Source: Porphyra umbilicalis
Lineage: Eukaryota; Rhodophyta; Bangiophyceae; Bangiales; Bangiaceae
Direction: 5' to 3'
DNA: 64,000 nucleotides
Assembly (NCBI GenBank): GCA_002049455.2
Contig: KV918762.1
Coordinates: forward strand, 682,001 to 746,000
Positions 22,150-32,729 of the stretch are shown piece after piece (positions within the stretch are counted from its first letter, which is position 1; the number at the start of each line of letters is the position of its first letter). The position numbers and the translations under genes were made by a program. A model generated the notes under the pieces. The model was not told the DNA's origin. It saw nothing but the letters and a program-made list of their open reading frames with translations, and ran no database searches.

Positions 22150-23396
22150 ATGACGTCGACTGTGTGCCCGCCCGCGGCGTCGTTCTTTGGCTTTATGGGC
22201 GCTGCCTCGGCGCTCATCTTTTCCAACTTGGGTGCTGCCTATGGCACGGCGAAGTCGGGTGTGGGCGTGGCATCCATGGGTGTCATGCGCCCGGAGCTGG
22301 TGATGCGCTGCATCATCCCCGTGGTCATGGCGGGTGTGCTCGGGTACGTTTGGGGCTCATGAGCGGGGGTCGGGCCTGGAGGGAATATTGCTTAGTACAT
22401 GGTGAGCTCGTACCTGCGGTTGATCCGGTTTGATTCTAGATCGGCCACTGTCGCTATCGCGACGCAGGTGCACCCGTATGGGATCATTGGATGATCGGGC
22501 CTCGAGCTGTGTCGGAGACCAGTTTGTGCTCCATGCATTCTCCTCTATGGAGTGCAGCACTGTGTTGCATTTGACACAGGAGACTGACGAACTGTGGCTG
22601 TCGACCGTTCGTGCTTGTTCCCCTTTTGCCATCTTACCCGCCATTTGCCATCATACCCGCCATTTGCCACCCGTAGTATCTACGGTCTGATCGTTGCTGG
22701 TATGTTGTGAACTGCGCGTCGTTCGTCGAGTATCATGAGGCCATCTCTGGTGGTGTGTCGTGTGCTTTTTGCTGTGGACCTGCTGCGGCCTGTACTAGAG
22801 GTTGGCGGATGCTGTGTGCTTGGTCTACAGGACATTCCTACTTGGTGAGCTGTGCCTAGTGTCAGCTATTGACCCTGTTTCTGTTCTTGCATGGCGTCTC
22901 CAGGTATTCGTTTTCTTGGTTGTTGCCTCAGTCATCGTGTCCGGCCAGGTCGTGGAGGAGAACTACCCTTACTTCCTTGGATTTGCGCACCTCGCATCCG
23001 GTCTTTCCAACGGTCTCAGTGGGCTTGCCGCCGGTATCTGCATTGGCATTGTTGGTGATGCGGGTGTGCGCGCGACGGGCCAAAACGTACGTTTGCGTCC
23101 TAAGCGCTCAATGTTGGACGATTCTTTTCCATGTGCTGTGTGGATCCCGTCTCGGCGTGTCCTGGTGTGTGCGAGGTGTTTGCCATGGCAGATGGTCCTG
23201 AGTATCTAACCTAGGTCTCGGCTGCGCATCGCCTGTCGCTCTCCTCTCTTGCCGATGTAATGCCTGTTCTTTCGTGGCGCAGCCCAAGCTCTATGTCATC
23301 ATGATCCTGATTCTCATTTTCGCCGAAGCGCTTGCGCTTTATGGCCTCATTGTCGCCCTCATCCTGTCCGGTAAGACGACCACTGCCGGCTGCTAG
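22150..23396 (+). CDS. V-type proton ATPase 16-kDa proteolipid (c subunit), spliced
   Basis: The c subunit forms the rotating proton-carrying ring of the V-ATPase Vo sector in endomembranes. Exon 1 starts at ATG 22150 ([20 protein letters not shown]) and encodes TM1-TM2 through CIIPVVMAG; it ends at about 22340-22353. Exon 2 is 22904-23086 (after CTCCAG, to AAC|GTACGT), encoding TM2 end and TM3 with [20 protein letters not shown]. Exon 3 starts at 23283 and has TM4 with [17 protein letters not shown], including the proton-binding glutamate, then a short tail to TAG 23396. Introns are ~550 and 196 bp. The exon 1 donor is not settled: phase 0 donors at GGT|GTG or TAC|GTT would make TM2 about two residues short or long. 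A GTAAGA inside the last exon (23371) could allow an alternative C-terminus. Length (~160 residues) suits the family. Confidence 0.93.
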
Positions 23397-24033
23397 GACG
23401 GAAGGTACATCTGCACACGTCAGCTCAGTGCGAAGTGCAAATCATCCACTGCCCTGTCTACTGGCATTGTCTGCGGCGCGGTTGCGTCAACATTCCCCGC
23501 GTTTTTCGTTTCCTCCTTGGCAGCACGATGATGAGATGATCATGGTTGTCGTTCGCTGGCTTGGTGCATTGGTGCGGCGCAATTTTATGTGTCTCAGATG
23601 GAGTTCGTTCGGTTAGTTGGATGCATGGCGTAGAACTTCTTGTCTGTCCTTTTGTTTGTTATGTATCTCATGGTTGTGCGGCTGCCGGCTCATACCATGA
23701 TTTTTTTGCCTGATTTGCCTGGCTGCCAGGGCCAATGTACATCGTACTGGATCTGGCTGCGTTGCTGATTTGTGCTCGGGTGCTTAGTCGTTGGCCACCA
23801 CCGAAGAAGAACGAGGGACCCGTGTATGGCGGGCCCGTATGCGGTGCGCGTCACTGAATGCGTACCTTCCCTCGCGAGGCTCGCCGCCGAGCTACGTGTT
23901 CCAACGAGAGTGGGCAACGTGAAAAGCACTCGTTCCCTACCGGAGTGCCAGAGCACGACGCGTGCACGCGCCGCACCCACCGACCCCAAAGTTCACTACA
24001 TCCTCCGTCGCTCCCTCGCGCGGCCTACTCTAC
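23397..24033. other. Convergent intergenic spacer
   Basis: Lies between the 3' ends of the V-ATPase and O-fucosyltransferase-like genes. It presumably holds both 3' UTRs. No further gene seen. Confidence 0.6.
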
Positions 24034-25524
24034 TTAGAGCTGCCACGTCCAGATCCGCCGCATCTCGCCAAAGCCCTTGACGATCGAGTAGCTCTTGCCG
24101 TGCATCTTGCGCCACAAGCCCACGTTCCGCGAGTAGCTCGAGTAGACGTTGCCGACAAAATGGTCGGCGGACATGGACAACGCCGTCTCCATGACGGTCG
24201 CCGCGTGGGGCGACTGGAAAAGGCTCTCAATGTCCGACGGCCCGTCCCCGGCCATCGTGGCCGTGACACCAGCGCCGCACTCGTACACGTCTTTGCACGT
24301 ATAGACACGGGGAAACTCCTCACGAAAGAGTGCCGCGACGCGCCCAACGTTCTTCCCCGACGGCGGGTAGGATAGGTACAGGGAGCCGGCCGCCAAATCG
24401 GCTTGTACACCCACCGGTCTGGCGGATCCACCACTTTGCGTGTGCCGAAGCGCGTCCACGACTTGCCGCGCGTACCGCTGCACGTCCTCCTCGTCGCGCT
24501 CACGTTGGCCATCCATCAAGTCCCTTAAGTGAATCACCGTCAGGGGGCCCGTGATGGTCGCTCGCCACGCCGAGACTGCCGCGAAGTACTCGGGACGGGG
24601 CTGCAGGTGCTGCCGTACGTCGTACCACCAGGGTACAAACTTCTCCGTGCAGAAGTGGAAGAAGTGGAGGCGGTCCAAAAAGACGAGCTGGAATGCTGAC
24701 AAGCCGCCGTCGCCGGCGGGGACGGGATAGACGGACCCCGGCAAAGAGTCACAATACTGCTCAGTTCGCTCCAGGTCCTCGTGCGGCAGCGGCACGGAGA
24801 TGCGGGTATCCGAGAGGTCCCCGAGCAGGTTGAGTGACTTCTCGTAGTCCTCCTGGCTCGCCTTGGGTAGCTGCAGGGTCCCGGGCGGCACCATCGCCAG
24901 ACCCGCGGCGGTCTGACTGCCAGGCGCGAGGAACTCATCGAGCGTCATGACCCGCTGGACGGCCTTGAGTTTAGGGAGGTCGTAGTAGTCGCCAAAAAGG
25001 GTAATGTGGCGGGCCGCCCCCCCAGGACTCGGCAGCCGCGCGGGCACGCCCACTGCTGGTGGCAGCACGACCACCGCGTTGGGGTACAGCTTGGCAACCG
25101 CAAGGCCCGTCGTCAGCGTCGTCAGTTGGTTGTGGAACATTTCCCACCAAAAGTGGGTAAAAAAGATGTACGTCGTTGCCACAGCGGGTGAGAGCGTCAG
25201 AACCGTCGGCGCGGGCACGGCCGCCGCCAGTGCGTCACTGGCAGGGGCACTGCCATCCGTTGCCCGGCGGGAGGCACTGCCGGAAACGAGGGGGGGAGAC
25301 TGGCGAGGGGGAGGAGTGGCATGGGCGGCGGTGGTGGCAGCGGCGCTGGCAGCAGCAACGGCACCGCCGAGGGGTGAGGCAGTACGCCGGTAGGCAGCGC
25401 TAACAGTCGGGGCACAAGCCAGCAACGCGACGGTGGCCAGGACCGCCGCCAACGACACAGAAGCGGACAGCCTCAGTCGCGACCGAGTCGAGAACCGACC
25501 CGCTGAGACGTCGGCGGCGGTCAT
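24034..25524 (-). CDS. O-fucosyltransferase-like type II membrane protein
   Basis: The start is taken at ATG 25524 because the next ~40 residues form a signal-anchor (basic RSRLRLS then hydrophobic ASVSLAAVLATVALLAC). The frame is open 34 codons further upstream to ATG 25626. A low-complexity Ala/Ser/Pro stem follows (residues ~45-115). The catalytic-like part runs from ~118: EMFHNQLTTLTTGLAVAKLY then VVVLPPA fits motif I of the GDP-fucose protein O-fucosyltransferase family. VIHLRDLMDG (330-339) holds the family's H-x-R nucleotide-sugar motif, and HFVGNVYSSYSRNVG (455-469) fits the C-terminal motif. The expected role is fucosyl transfer in the ER or Golgi lumen; acceptor unknown. At 496 residues with no intron it is of usual size. 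The gene converges on the V-ATPase gene. Confidence 0.65.
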   Translation of the reverse strand: MTAADVSAGRFSTRSRLRLSASVSLAAVLATVALLACAPTVSAAYRRTASPLGGAVAAASAAATTAAHATPPPRQSPPLVSGSASRRATDGSAPASDALAAAVPAPTVLTLSPAVATTYIFFTHFWWEMFHNQLTTLTTGLAVAKLYPNAVVVLPPAVGVPARLPSPGGAARHITLFGDYYDLPKLKAVQRVMTLDEFLAPGSQTAAGLAMVPPGTLQLPKASQEDYEKSLNLLGDLSDTRISVPLPHEDLERTEQYCDSLPGSVYPVPAGDGGLSAFQLVFLDRLHFFHFCTEKFVPWWYDVRQHLQPRPEYFAAVSAWRATITGPLTVIHLRDLMDGQRERDEEDVQRYARQVVDALRHTQSGGSARPVGVQADLAAGSLYLSYPPSGKNVGRVAALFREEFPRVYTCKDVYECGAGVTATMAGDGPSDIESLFQSPHAATVMETALSMSADHFVGNVYSSYSRNVGLWRKMHGKSYSIVKGFGEMRRIWTWQL

Positions 25525-25913
25525 GATAGCAGACAAGCGGTGTGGGGCAGCCGCCGGTGTGACCGCGACGGCAAGGAGGGGTGGGCAGACGGCGGGAGCG
25601 TGAAGTGCAGCCACGACGCCCGGCAACGTAGCGGTCGAGGTGCGGCGCCGAGCTGCACAAAAAAACCGAGGAGCAGCCTTCGCGAACCGCAGCTATGCTC
25701 GCCTGACAAAAGGAGCGATCGCAGTGCTACCTCCTCGGCAGTCGCCCAGACTTCATTTGCACTTCCATGGGCGTGCCCTCTCCTTCACACACGCAGAGTT
25801 GGTTGACAACGCAAGCGTCACGCGCTCCATCAAATCATCGGGGGCTCATGAAAAGGGAGGCAATCGTCATGACAGCTTCACTGCTAGGACACTACAGGCC
25901 TCTGCAGGTACAG

Positions 25914-25964
25914 AGCAGGGGTCTTCACGCGTTGTCAAATCGTGTACGCGTGAAGACCCCTGCT
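25914..25964. repeat. Perfect 18-bp inverted repeat with 15-nt loop
   Basis: AGCAGGGGTCTTCACGCG (25914-25931) pairs exactly with 25947-25964. It lies ~390 bp upstream of the preferred O-fucosyltransferase-like start. The loop motif TTGTCAAAT...TGTACGC is repeated just after the hairpin. Could be a MITE tip or a regulatory hairpin. Confidence 0.8.
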
Positions 25965-25988
25965 TTGTCAAATGTTGTACGCATGGGG

Positions 25989-26150
25989 TACTGAAAGCGC
26001 GTTCGCTAAAACACCCTGGACTTTGCGAAACAATAAAACCGTTTTCACACGACGAAATATATGCATATATACTGAAAGCGCGTTCGCGAAAACACCCTGG
26101 ACTTGCAAAACGATAGAACTGTTTTCACGCGACGAAAGATACATAGGCAA
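25989..26150. repeat. Tandem duplication, 81-bp unit, two copies
   Basis: Copies start at TACTGAAAGCGCGTTCGC at 25989 and 26070. Both contain AAAACACCCTGGACTT and GTTTTCACRCGACGAAA. CACCCTRGAC recurs again near 27400. Confidence 0.8.
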
Positions 26151-26997
26151 GTCGAGCACCGCCTCCCGGGTGAGCGTCACCTGCACGACCGGCGCCGCTT
26201 GGGAGCGCACGTACGAGCGGGAGATCAGAAAAAAGGAGACGAGGAAGGCGGCCATGGCGGCGGTGGTGGCGGTCGCCGACGTGACCACCGCTTGCTGGCG
26301 TAGGGGGCGCACCGCCCACCGCCGCCGCGGCGTCCACCGCGGCCCGCACGAGCGGCAGCTGTTGCCGTCGGGGGGGTACCCGCCCACTGGTGGGTAGCGG
26401 CCGCCCGCACGCTCCTCGACGACCAGCGCTTTGTCTTGTCCGAGGGGAGGTAGGTGATCGCCGCGAGGGACTCCTGCCGCACCCACCGGAGGGTCAGCAG
26501 CGGCCGCCACCGCCGTTGCGGGCGGCGGCTGCCACCGAGGCACGGCCGCCACCATCTGAGCAACCACCGGCCGGCGCTGGCTGGGCAGTCGTCGCTTGCC
26601 GCAGCGCAGACTCGAGGCCGAGCTGCGCGATGCGCACGTGCGCGGCGGCGACGCGGTGGTTGGGGAGGGGGGGGTATGTGGGGCCACAGAGGGGGAGGGG
26701 GGGGGAAGAAGCCGTCGATGGCACGAAGGGGCGATCGGCGGGGTGGAGCGAGAAACTAGCAGGGGCGCCACGCCGCCGCCGCCGCCGCCGCCGGCACCGC
26801 TGCGGCCGCGGCCGCCACGGCCGCGGGCGCCACTCGCTGCCGTGTGCGGGCGCTCGTTGTGCGCACGGTCGTCCACTGCTCACCGCCGCGTCGGCGGCAG
26901 GCGCGGCGGCAACACCGCCAGCGGCAGTGACCGCCGCCCCCACCCGCCGCGCGCGGGTTTTGCGGGAAGGGACGCGACCACGCAGGCCGCAGCGCAT
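26150..26997 (-). CDS. Putative membrane-anchored hypothetical protein, frame unresolved
   Basis: The minus strand has coding-like blocks. An Arg/Pro-rich start leads to HVRIAQLGLESALRQATTAQ (about 26.6 kb). Next come QESLAAITYLPSDKTK in one frame and LGQDKALVVEERAGG in another over 26.35-26.45 kb. Then there is a hydrophobic segment (MAAFLVSFFLISRSYV, ~26.23 kb) and VVQVTLTREAVLDLP near 26.17 kb. The blocks are not all in one frame, so either introns or frameshifts are present. The last block recurs near 30.1 kb. No family recognised; a single-pass membrane protein is possible. Confidence 0.3.
26152..26215. repeat. Dispersed repeat, copy 1 (copy 2 at 30045-30136)
   Basis: AGGCAAGTCGAGCACCGCCTC and CCTGCACGACYRGCGCCGCTT are shared by the two places. 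Copy 2 has ~28 extra bases between them. Confidence 0.75.
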
Positions 26998-27076
26998 TCA
27001 GCGCCGACACGACCCCCTGTTTGAAAAATCAAAACCGACCTCTCCCACATGGCCCGCAGAGCCCGATTCTGGCCAA

Positions 27077-27355
27077 CTACCGCGGAATTGCGTCATCATG
27101 GCCGTTCGTGGCCGCGTCCACCTGCCCCCACGACCCCGTAAACGCCGCACCTGCCCTCACGCAACTTTTTAACCACGATTCTGCTTCCGCGGACTGTACG
27201 GGCGATGAAGACATCGCCACCTCTAGCAACATCACAGAAAGATGCGGGCAGCCCCGGCGCATGTTCCCATAGTCAAGAAAGCGCCGGAGGACGTCCTCCA
27301 ACGGCGTAGGGAGCCAAACGGACCGCCAAAAACGTTTTTTTAAGTACTCCCGCAA
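27077..27355 (-). CDS. Hypothetical short frame
   Basis: A 92-codon minus frame starting MREYLKKRFWRSVWLPTPLE, with balanced composition (Trp, Phe, Tyr, Leu) rather than GC-driven residues, continuing VLRRFLDYGNMRRGCPH. It may be an exon of a longer gene or a transposon-protein remnant. No family recognised and no clear splice partner found. Confidence 0.25.
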   Translation of the reverse strand: MREYLKKRFWRSVWLPTPLEDVLRRFLDYGNMRRGCPHLSVMLLEVAMSSSPVQSAEAESWLKSCVRAGAAFTGSWGQVDAATNGHDDAIPR

Positions 27356-27604
27356 CGTGCACTAGAAAAAAGGACTTTTTTTCGACGTGTGGATGTGAGA
27401 AAGCACCCTAGACTAAAGTCCAGGGAATTGCCGATGCCGCAATTTTGAGAGACGCGAAGAGCGGAGATTGTTTCAAGAAGGGCAACTGCAAAAGAGTATG
27501 AAGGAAAGTGACAAAGACTGGCTCCTCAGTGCAGGAAGAGTGCGCGGTAAAGAAATTTGCATCCACTCTCGGACCTCACGAGACGGCTGTCTGCCTTCGA
27601 CATA

Positions 27605-28329
27605 CAGTCATTATTCCGTTATATCCATCGCCATTTGTTTACAGTTGACGACAGTACTTAGGTTCCTCTGGCTCGACTTGCGATCGGCTGCCATGAGGTC
27701 ATTTCAATACTACTGGGAAGAAAGAGAAGTACGAAAGAGAGCAGTTACGGTGCACTCGGACGAGATAAAATCTAATTTTACTTGCCTTCGCAGAACCTGA
27801 TCATGCAAGAGTGTGCCTCGTACCGACCCACCATGCCCCATCACTCTTTATCGTCGGCACCAGCCAAAACCACGTCAACCTTCACATCGATGGCCTCAAC
27901 ATTGGTCTCAGCCACCACCCAGCGACGCCTCACCTGCGCATGGTCTTCACCGCTTACGCTCTCGAACTCGCACTGCAGCGTCGTGTTGGCCATCATGGCT
28001 ACTAGAGAAGACACGTCCAAGTTTTCGTTGTCAGCAACAGGCTGAGCGTCATCAGGCTGGCGTTTGAGCTCAGTGCTGGCCCTGTTGGGCAGGCAGTCCG
28101 CCTTCAGGCAGACCGGCGGGCAATCTGCGCGGGCAACATTGCGTTTCATTCCTGCAGGATGAGCTCGGATTTGTGTAAGTTGATCATACCTGAGAATAAG
28201 TTCAAAAGGTCGACCATAAATGTGATTGCAGTCCACATTCCCCGTTCTCTCGGCGCCTGTGGTGCGTTCTTCGGCCCGGTTATATCCACTGTGGATATAA
28301 CCGGGACGGATTTAACCGAATAATGACTG
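27605..28329. mobile_element. pogo-like TIR element, 725 bp, with TA duplication
   Basis: Ends are inverted copies of CAGTCATTATTCSGTTAWAT (27605 inward and 28329 inward), flanked by TA (27603-27604; 28330-28331). The TIR style matches the pogo-type MITE at 21042. The motif CGGTTATATCC is repeated subterminally and forms a perfect 31-nt palindrome at 28275-28305. The element holds a minus-strand frame of balanced composition, too short for a transposase. Confidence 0.75.
27841..28160 (-). CDS. Frame inside the pogo-like element, function unknown
   Basis: A minus-strand frame ending in a stop at 27841, with balanced composition: SSLVAMMANTTLQCEFESVS, later RRRWVVAETNVEAIDVKVD and an acidic end. 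A CATCCTGCAG acceptor-like site precedes the Met near 28153 (MKRNVARADCPPVCL), so this may be a last exon. It could be the C-terminal remnant of the element's own protein or a captured host exon. No DDE or helix-turn-helix motif seen. Confidence 0.3.
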
Positions 28330-28331
28330 TA

Positions 28332-29786
28332 TCGTGACGGAGCTGCTCATGAAAAATAGTGCGGGTACCACCCTCAGATAACTGGCGGAGCGGGGACCCG
28401 ATCCGTTTTTTTGGTCTTTCTCCATGTACTGAGCAGAATATATGGGGCCTCTCACGGCGAAACTGCCCCACAACTGCACGCCATGAGCCAGGGATGTCGA
28501 ATATCTGAGGCGCGTCACTACGCTGGCCAATCCTAAGAGAGAGGGACGCATCGGAAGCGCGCCTGTCTGCCTGGTGTCCCAGAAAACATACCCCAAAGAG
28601 CGCCTGCCGAAAGAGACTTACGCTGAAGAAGTGGAATTATGTGAGAATCGCAGGACGGCAGTGGCGAATCTGTGGCGAGGTCAGGCCTTCCCCGCCCATC
28701 TCGTGATCCACCACACAGTTCACCCCGCTTAAAACCCCTTCCTGTCGCGGACACGCACTGACGCCACGATATGCCCGCCACCCATCTGGTGTGCAGAGCA
28801 GAAGCTTACTCATAAGACGTCGCAGAAGCTGCCCCAGAACCCACATCCTTCTTTTCATGGCGTGGCGGTCCTCTTGATGTTGATGTGGTCGGGTGGACTG
28901 GCCATCGTCCATTCCCATCACCTTCTCCCCAGAAGAGCCACGAGGCAGCCAGCTCATGCATCTCTTGCTGTGGGGACCGTTTCAGAATGGGGCGTCATCG
29001 ACCAAGTCAGAGGGGTTTGACTTGGCCGCCACTCGCGATGCACATCGCAGTGTGGCTTCAGTCGATGTGAGCGACTTGGCCGAAAAACGACTGCTCTGCC
29101 GTCGCCGAATGTACCACAAGTGCTTCGCGCTACTGCCAGACGCAGACATCCACGACAGCTGCTTCTCGCCGTCCAGTAGTACATTTATTTCCTTTCGCTG
29201 CCATTAAAGTTCTTCAGACTTCTTTTCTTCCATTACCGCTGCAGCTCATTGGCTTCTGATGAGTCTGTGAAAGAGATGCTCGAAGGAACAAAAAGAAAAT
29301 GTCACCAACGGTCCATTGGCACCCTCGAGCGACAGCATGTGGCAGAAAAAGGAGTAGGAATCAACACACGAATCAAAATAAAACATCTTCATCCACGAGA
29401 CGATAGCATGCAGGCCTTTGCGGAAGGGAGCGTCAGTACAGCTTGTGCTGGGAGAAGAGCGAGGATAAAAAAGCGTCACAGCGGGGAGGGGGCAATGAGC
29501 AGTAGGCCCCAGATGCACGCGGGAAGGAGGTCAGAGCGACGCACATGCCGGCAGGATGGATTGGCGAGGCGTGCCGGCGATTGGGGCGAGGGCGGGGATC
29601 AACGACAACGGTGGCGACGGGGCGGGAGCGACGGGGTTGGGGTGACAATGAGAATACGGCAAGCGGGGGGGGGGGCGGGGGGACGAGGACAGCGACTGCG
29701 GTGGGGGTGAGGACGACGAGGGCGACGACGACAGACGGTGGTCGTGGTATGTTCCCGGGCGGTTTTCGGGACTGGGTCAGCTGGAA
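28332..29786. other. Unassigned region
   Basis: Short frames on both strands (for example minus 28637-28957, plus 29249-29710) without recognised domains. 29.53-29.75 kb is G-rich on the plus strand. No RNA gene seen. Confidence 0.35.
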
Positions 29787-30136
29787 TCATTCGCCGCTGT
29801 GTTGCGGCTCATGATGTATTCCACGGACTGATCGGTCTCGAGGCGCTTGTGCAAGGCTATCGCTCCTGCACGATTTCTTGATCTTGCTCATGTGGATCAA
29901 AGAAGCTGCAGAAAGAACCAGAACAGTCGGTAACAGACGAGGCACTCCAGACTTCTGTGGCGACTTTCCTGGAAACTGATCAGAAACATCTTCTCCGACA
30001 AGCTGATCTACAGTTCTTGCCTTTCTCAAGATTGCGGGATCGGCATCAGGCAAGTCGAGCACCGCCTCGTGAGGTGGTACTCACACGGGAACGCCCGTGA
30101 GAGCGTTACCTGCACGACTAGCGCCGCTTGGAGTAT
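29787..30136 (-). CDS. Hypothetical frame sharing a segment with the 26.2-kb gene
   Basis: The minus strand reads VLDLPDADPAILRKARTVDQ and continues balanced to a stop at 29787. Upstream it holds copy 2 of the dispersed repeat (30045-30136), which in the other place encodes VVQVTLTREAVLDLP. The pair suggests a partial duplication of one gene's 3' part. No family recognised. Confidence 0.25.
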
Positions 30137-30574
30137 ATAGAAAGACTAGTGCTCGCAAGCCGGCTAGCGCCTGTGGGATGGTCAGGAGAAATGTGACGGC
30201 GCCCTAACCAGAGAATGTCACTGGTGTATCCGTGCCGAGGTGAAGTGAATATGCCGGGCCTCCAGATACCCGTAGACGGCTAGCAACTCAGTCGTCAAGC
30301 CTTCAGAAACACGGAGGAACAGCTGTTCTACATGCACAGAGCACCAATAATACGATGCTCTCCACGATAGGAGTGCCCATCGGCTGGCTAGCGCATGTGG
30401 GGATCTCCAGAATAAAGTCTTTAGGCCCTGTCCAGAAGATGTATTAGGTGTTCCCGCGATGAAGCGACGTGAACGTCTCCACGCTGTACCTCCTTCACTC
30501 CCATTCACCCTCAATTGCCTCGACTGCGCCATCATCCGTGTTTTGCACTCCACCTCATCTACCGCTCCCACACC
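30137..30574. other. Unassigned spacer
   Basis: Balanced-composition DNA with no convincing frame. Nothing recognised. Confidence 0.4.
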
Positions 30575-31210
30575 ACCCTGATCCACCCCACCTCGCCCGA
30601 AAGGACTTGACCCGACCCAACCCGAACCGACCCCGTCACACGCAATCACTCCCGACCCGACCCGACCCCACCCGACCCCACCCCACCCCACCGGATCCGA
30701 CCAGACCCCACTCCGACCCACCTAATCCCCACTGATCCCACGCCACCTCACGCTAACCCACGCCACCCGCGGCATCCCAACCCGCGCAATCCCTCCCGCA
30801 CCACCCCATCCCACTCCACGCCACCTGCGCCACCCGCGCCACGCCGCTCCACCCGCGCCACGCCATCCCGCCCGCGCCACCCCACCCCACGCCACACCAC
30901 CTGCGCCACCCGCGCCACCCTACCCCACCCGCGCCACGCAACTACAACCCACGCCACGCCACGCCACGCCACCCCGCCCCACCCCATCAGCTCAAATCCA
31001 CTACATCCCACCCCACCCTACCTCGCCCCACCCAACCCGCTCAACCGCACCAAACCTCACCCCGCCCGCGCCATCCACACCACCCCACCCCACCCGCGCC
31101 ACGCCACGCCACGCCGCGCCTCCCCACCCCACCACACGTCACCCCGCCCCAGTCCACCCGCTCAAACTAAAACACCCCACCCCACTCCACCCCACCCCTC
31201 CCCGCCCCAC
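30575..31210. repeat. Degenerate pentanucleotide tract (CCCAC/CCGAC/GCCAC)n
   Basis: About 640 bp are almost wholly built of C-rich pentamers, changing from mostly CCGAC and CCCAC at the left to GCCAC and CCCAC at the right. Strong strand asymmetry (C on plus). Frames opened here are artefacts. Confidence 0.9.
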
Positions 31211-32729
31211 TTCACCCCTTGTCATAGGTCGTCTTCTGATGTCATTCGTCTGAAAAAGCATCAATTGTTCTGTACAAAACTCTTTCATGGGACCTGAAAT
31301 GCCGACAGACCCGCAATTCATGTACAGACCATGTGGTATCTCATCCAGAAAGACACCCCGTCAACTGTGTAAGGATCGTCGTGTGGGCCGTTTGCGACGC
31401 CTCAGAGCACTGTACTTCAAAGTAAATCACAATCAAGCCACCTCAGTACACTCGACTAAAGGGAGTCCCTCACGGAAGCGGTCGCCCCGCCCTGGATGGA
31501 AAGCGGCCGGGATTCAAATGGACTGACGGACAGAGAGTCCATCACAAGGGAATGACATCAAGAGGCCAGAGAACAAGAGGTGTGATTACAATTATTCCTG
31601 GGCTTGGGTAAAACCATTATAATCAATTCTTTGATTTTAAATCGTACGGGGCGATTTTATTGATTATAATCATTGGCAATGATTATAATCATTGGGCGCC
31701 TTTACGACAGAGCAGAAGTACGCATATGGTGCATGTCCCAAACATGAGACAGGGCCGTTTTTTTTTTTTCTCGGCCCACTGGCCTTCTGCGACGGTCCGA
31801 TATTGTAATGTGACCCACTCGGTTCCACTGTGCTTCCAGAACAGCCCCTGACAGTGTTAACAGAGGGGGCACATCCTGACGTGCCATGGGGGAAAGTGTC
31901 ATTCATTTCAACTTCGACAGGTGACGATGACGCGGCCCAATCAAATGCACAGATACCAGAGCAGGCATGTGCTGACAATTTGTGCACGAAGAAAAGGGCA
32001 CAACCTTCCCAATAAAAACGTGAAAAAGACCACCATGTAGCCCTCTGTGACGAAAATACGATTTGGGACTCCTCTCATCGAAGCATCAGTTAGCACATGA
32101 GCTTTGGCGTTGCAAATCTTTAACCCCAAGAACTTGAGAATGACTGGCTCCAAGATCGGGGCTATCTGAGAGGTCCACAGAACAGTGCCCACAGTCGGGT
32201 ACTAAGGAGTTGTCAGCCAAGAACGCGTCGGGAGAGGCTCTTTCCATGCAGGCCAGTCGAGAACTTTCTCGTACCCCACGCAGCCTTCCCCCGTACAGTG
32301 TTGTGTCAGTCCTTCAGAAAACGCGTACGTCTCAGTTTTTGAGTCACGCACCATACGTATGACAAAAGTCCTATCAAATCAACATTAGACGTGATAAGCC
32401 AACTTCCTAAAGATGCTTTGCAGCGCTACGAGAGTGACCTCGGCAGGGTTACAGGCTGTGACCCTGCCGAAGGATGACAGTGCCGACACCGCTGCCGCTG
32501 AGCAGCAACTGATGGTGAGAGACGATCGTGGAGCTGAAGGGAAATGTCATTCTGAATAGTGAGACTCAGGTCTGGCCTGAGCGGTTGCTCGTGACGACGC
32601 AGCGGCTTTGACCAAGCGTCCTCCTGCGCCCCAGTCGCTTCACGGGCCATGAAAAACGCATGGAAGGCCAACGTGGATCGACCACACTTGGCAACCTCGC
32701 TCAGATGTACTCTATACGATTCCATGTGG
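31211..32729. other. Unassigned, AT-richer region
   Basis: 31.62-31.69 kb has small AT palindromes around ATTATAATCA. The minus frame 31941-32192 encodes a hydrophobic run (YMVVFFTFLLGRLCPFL) and looks mildly coding. No domain is recognised. Confidence 0.35.
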
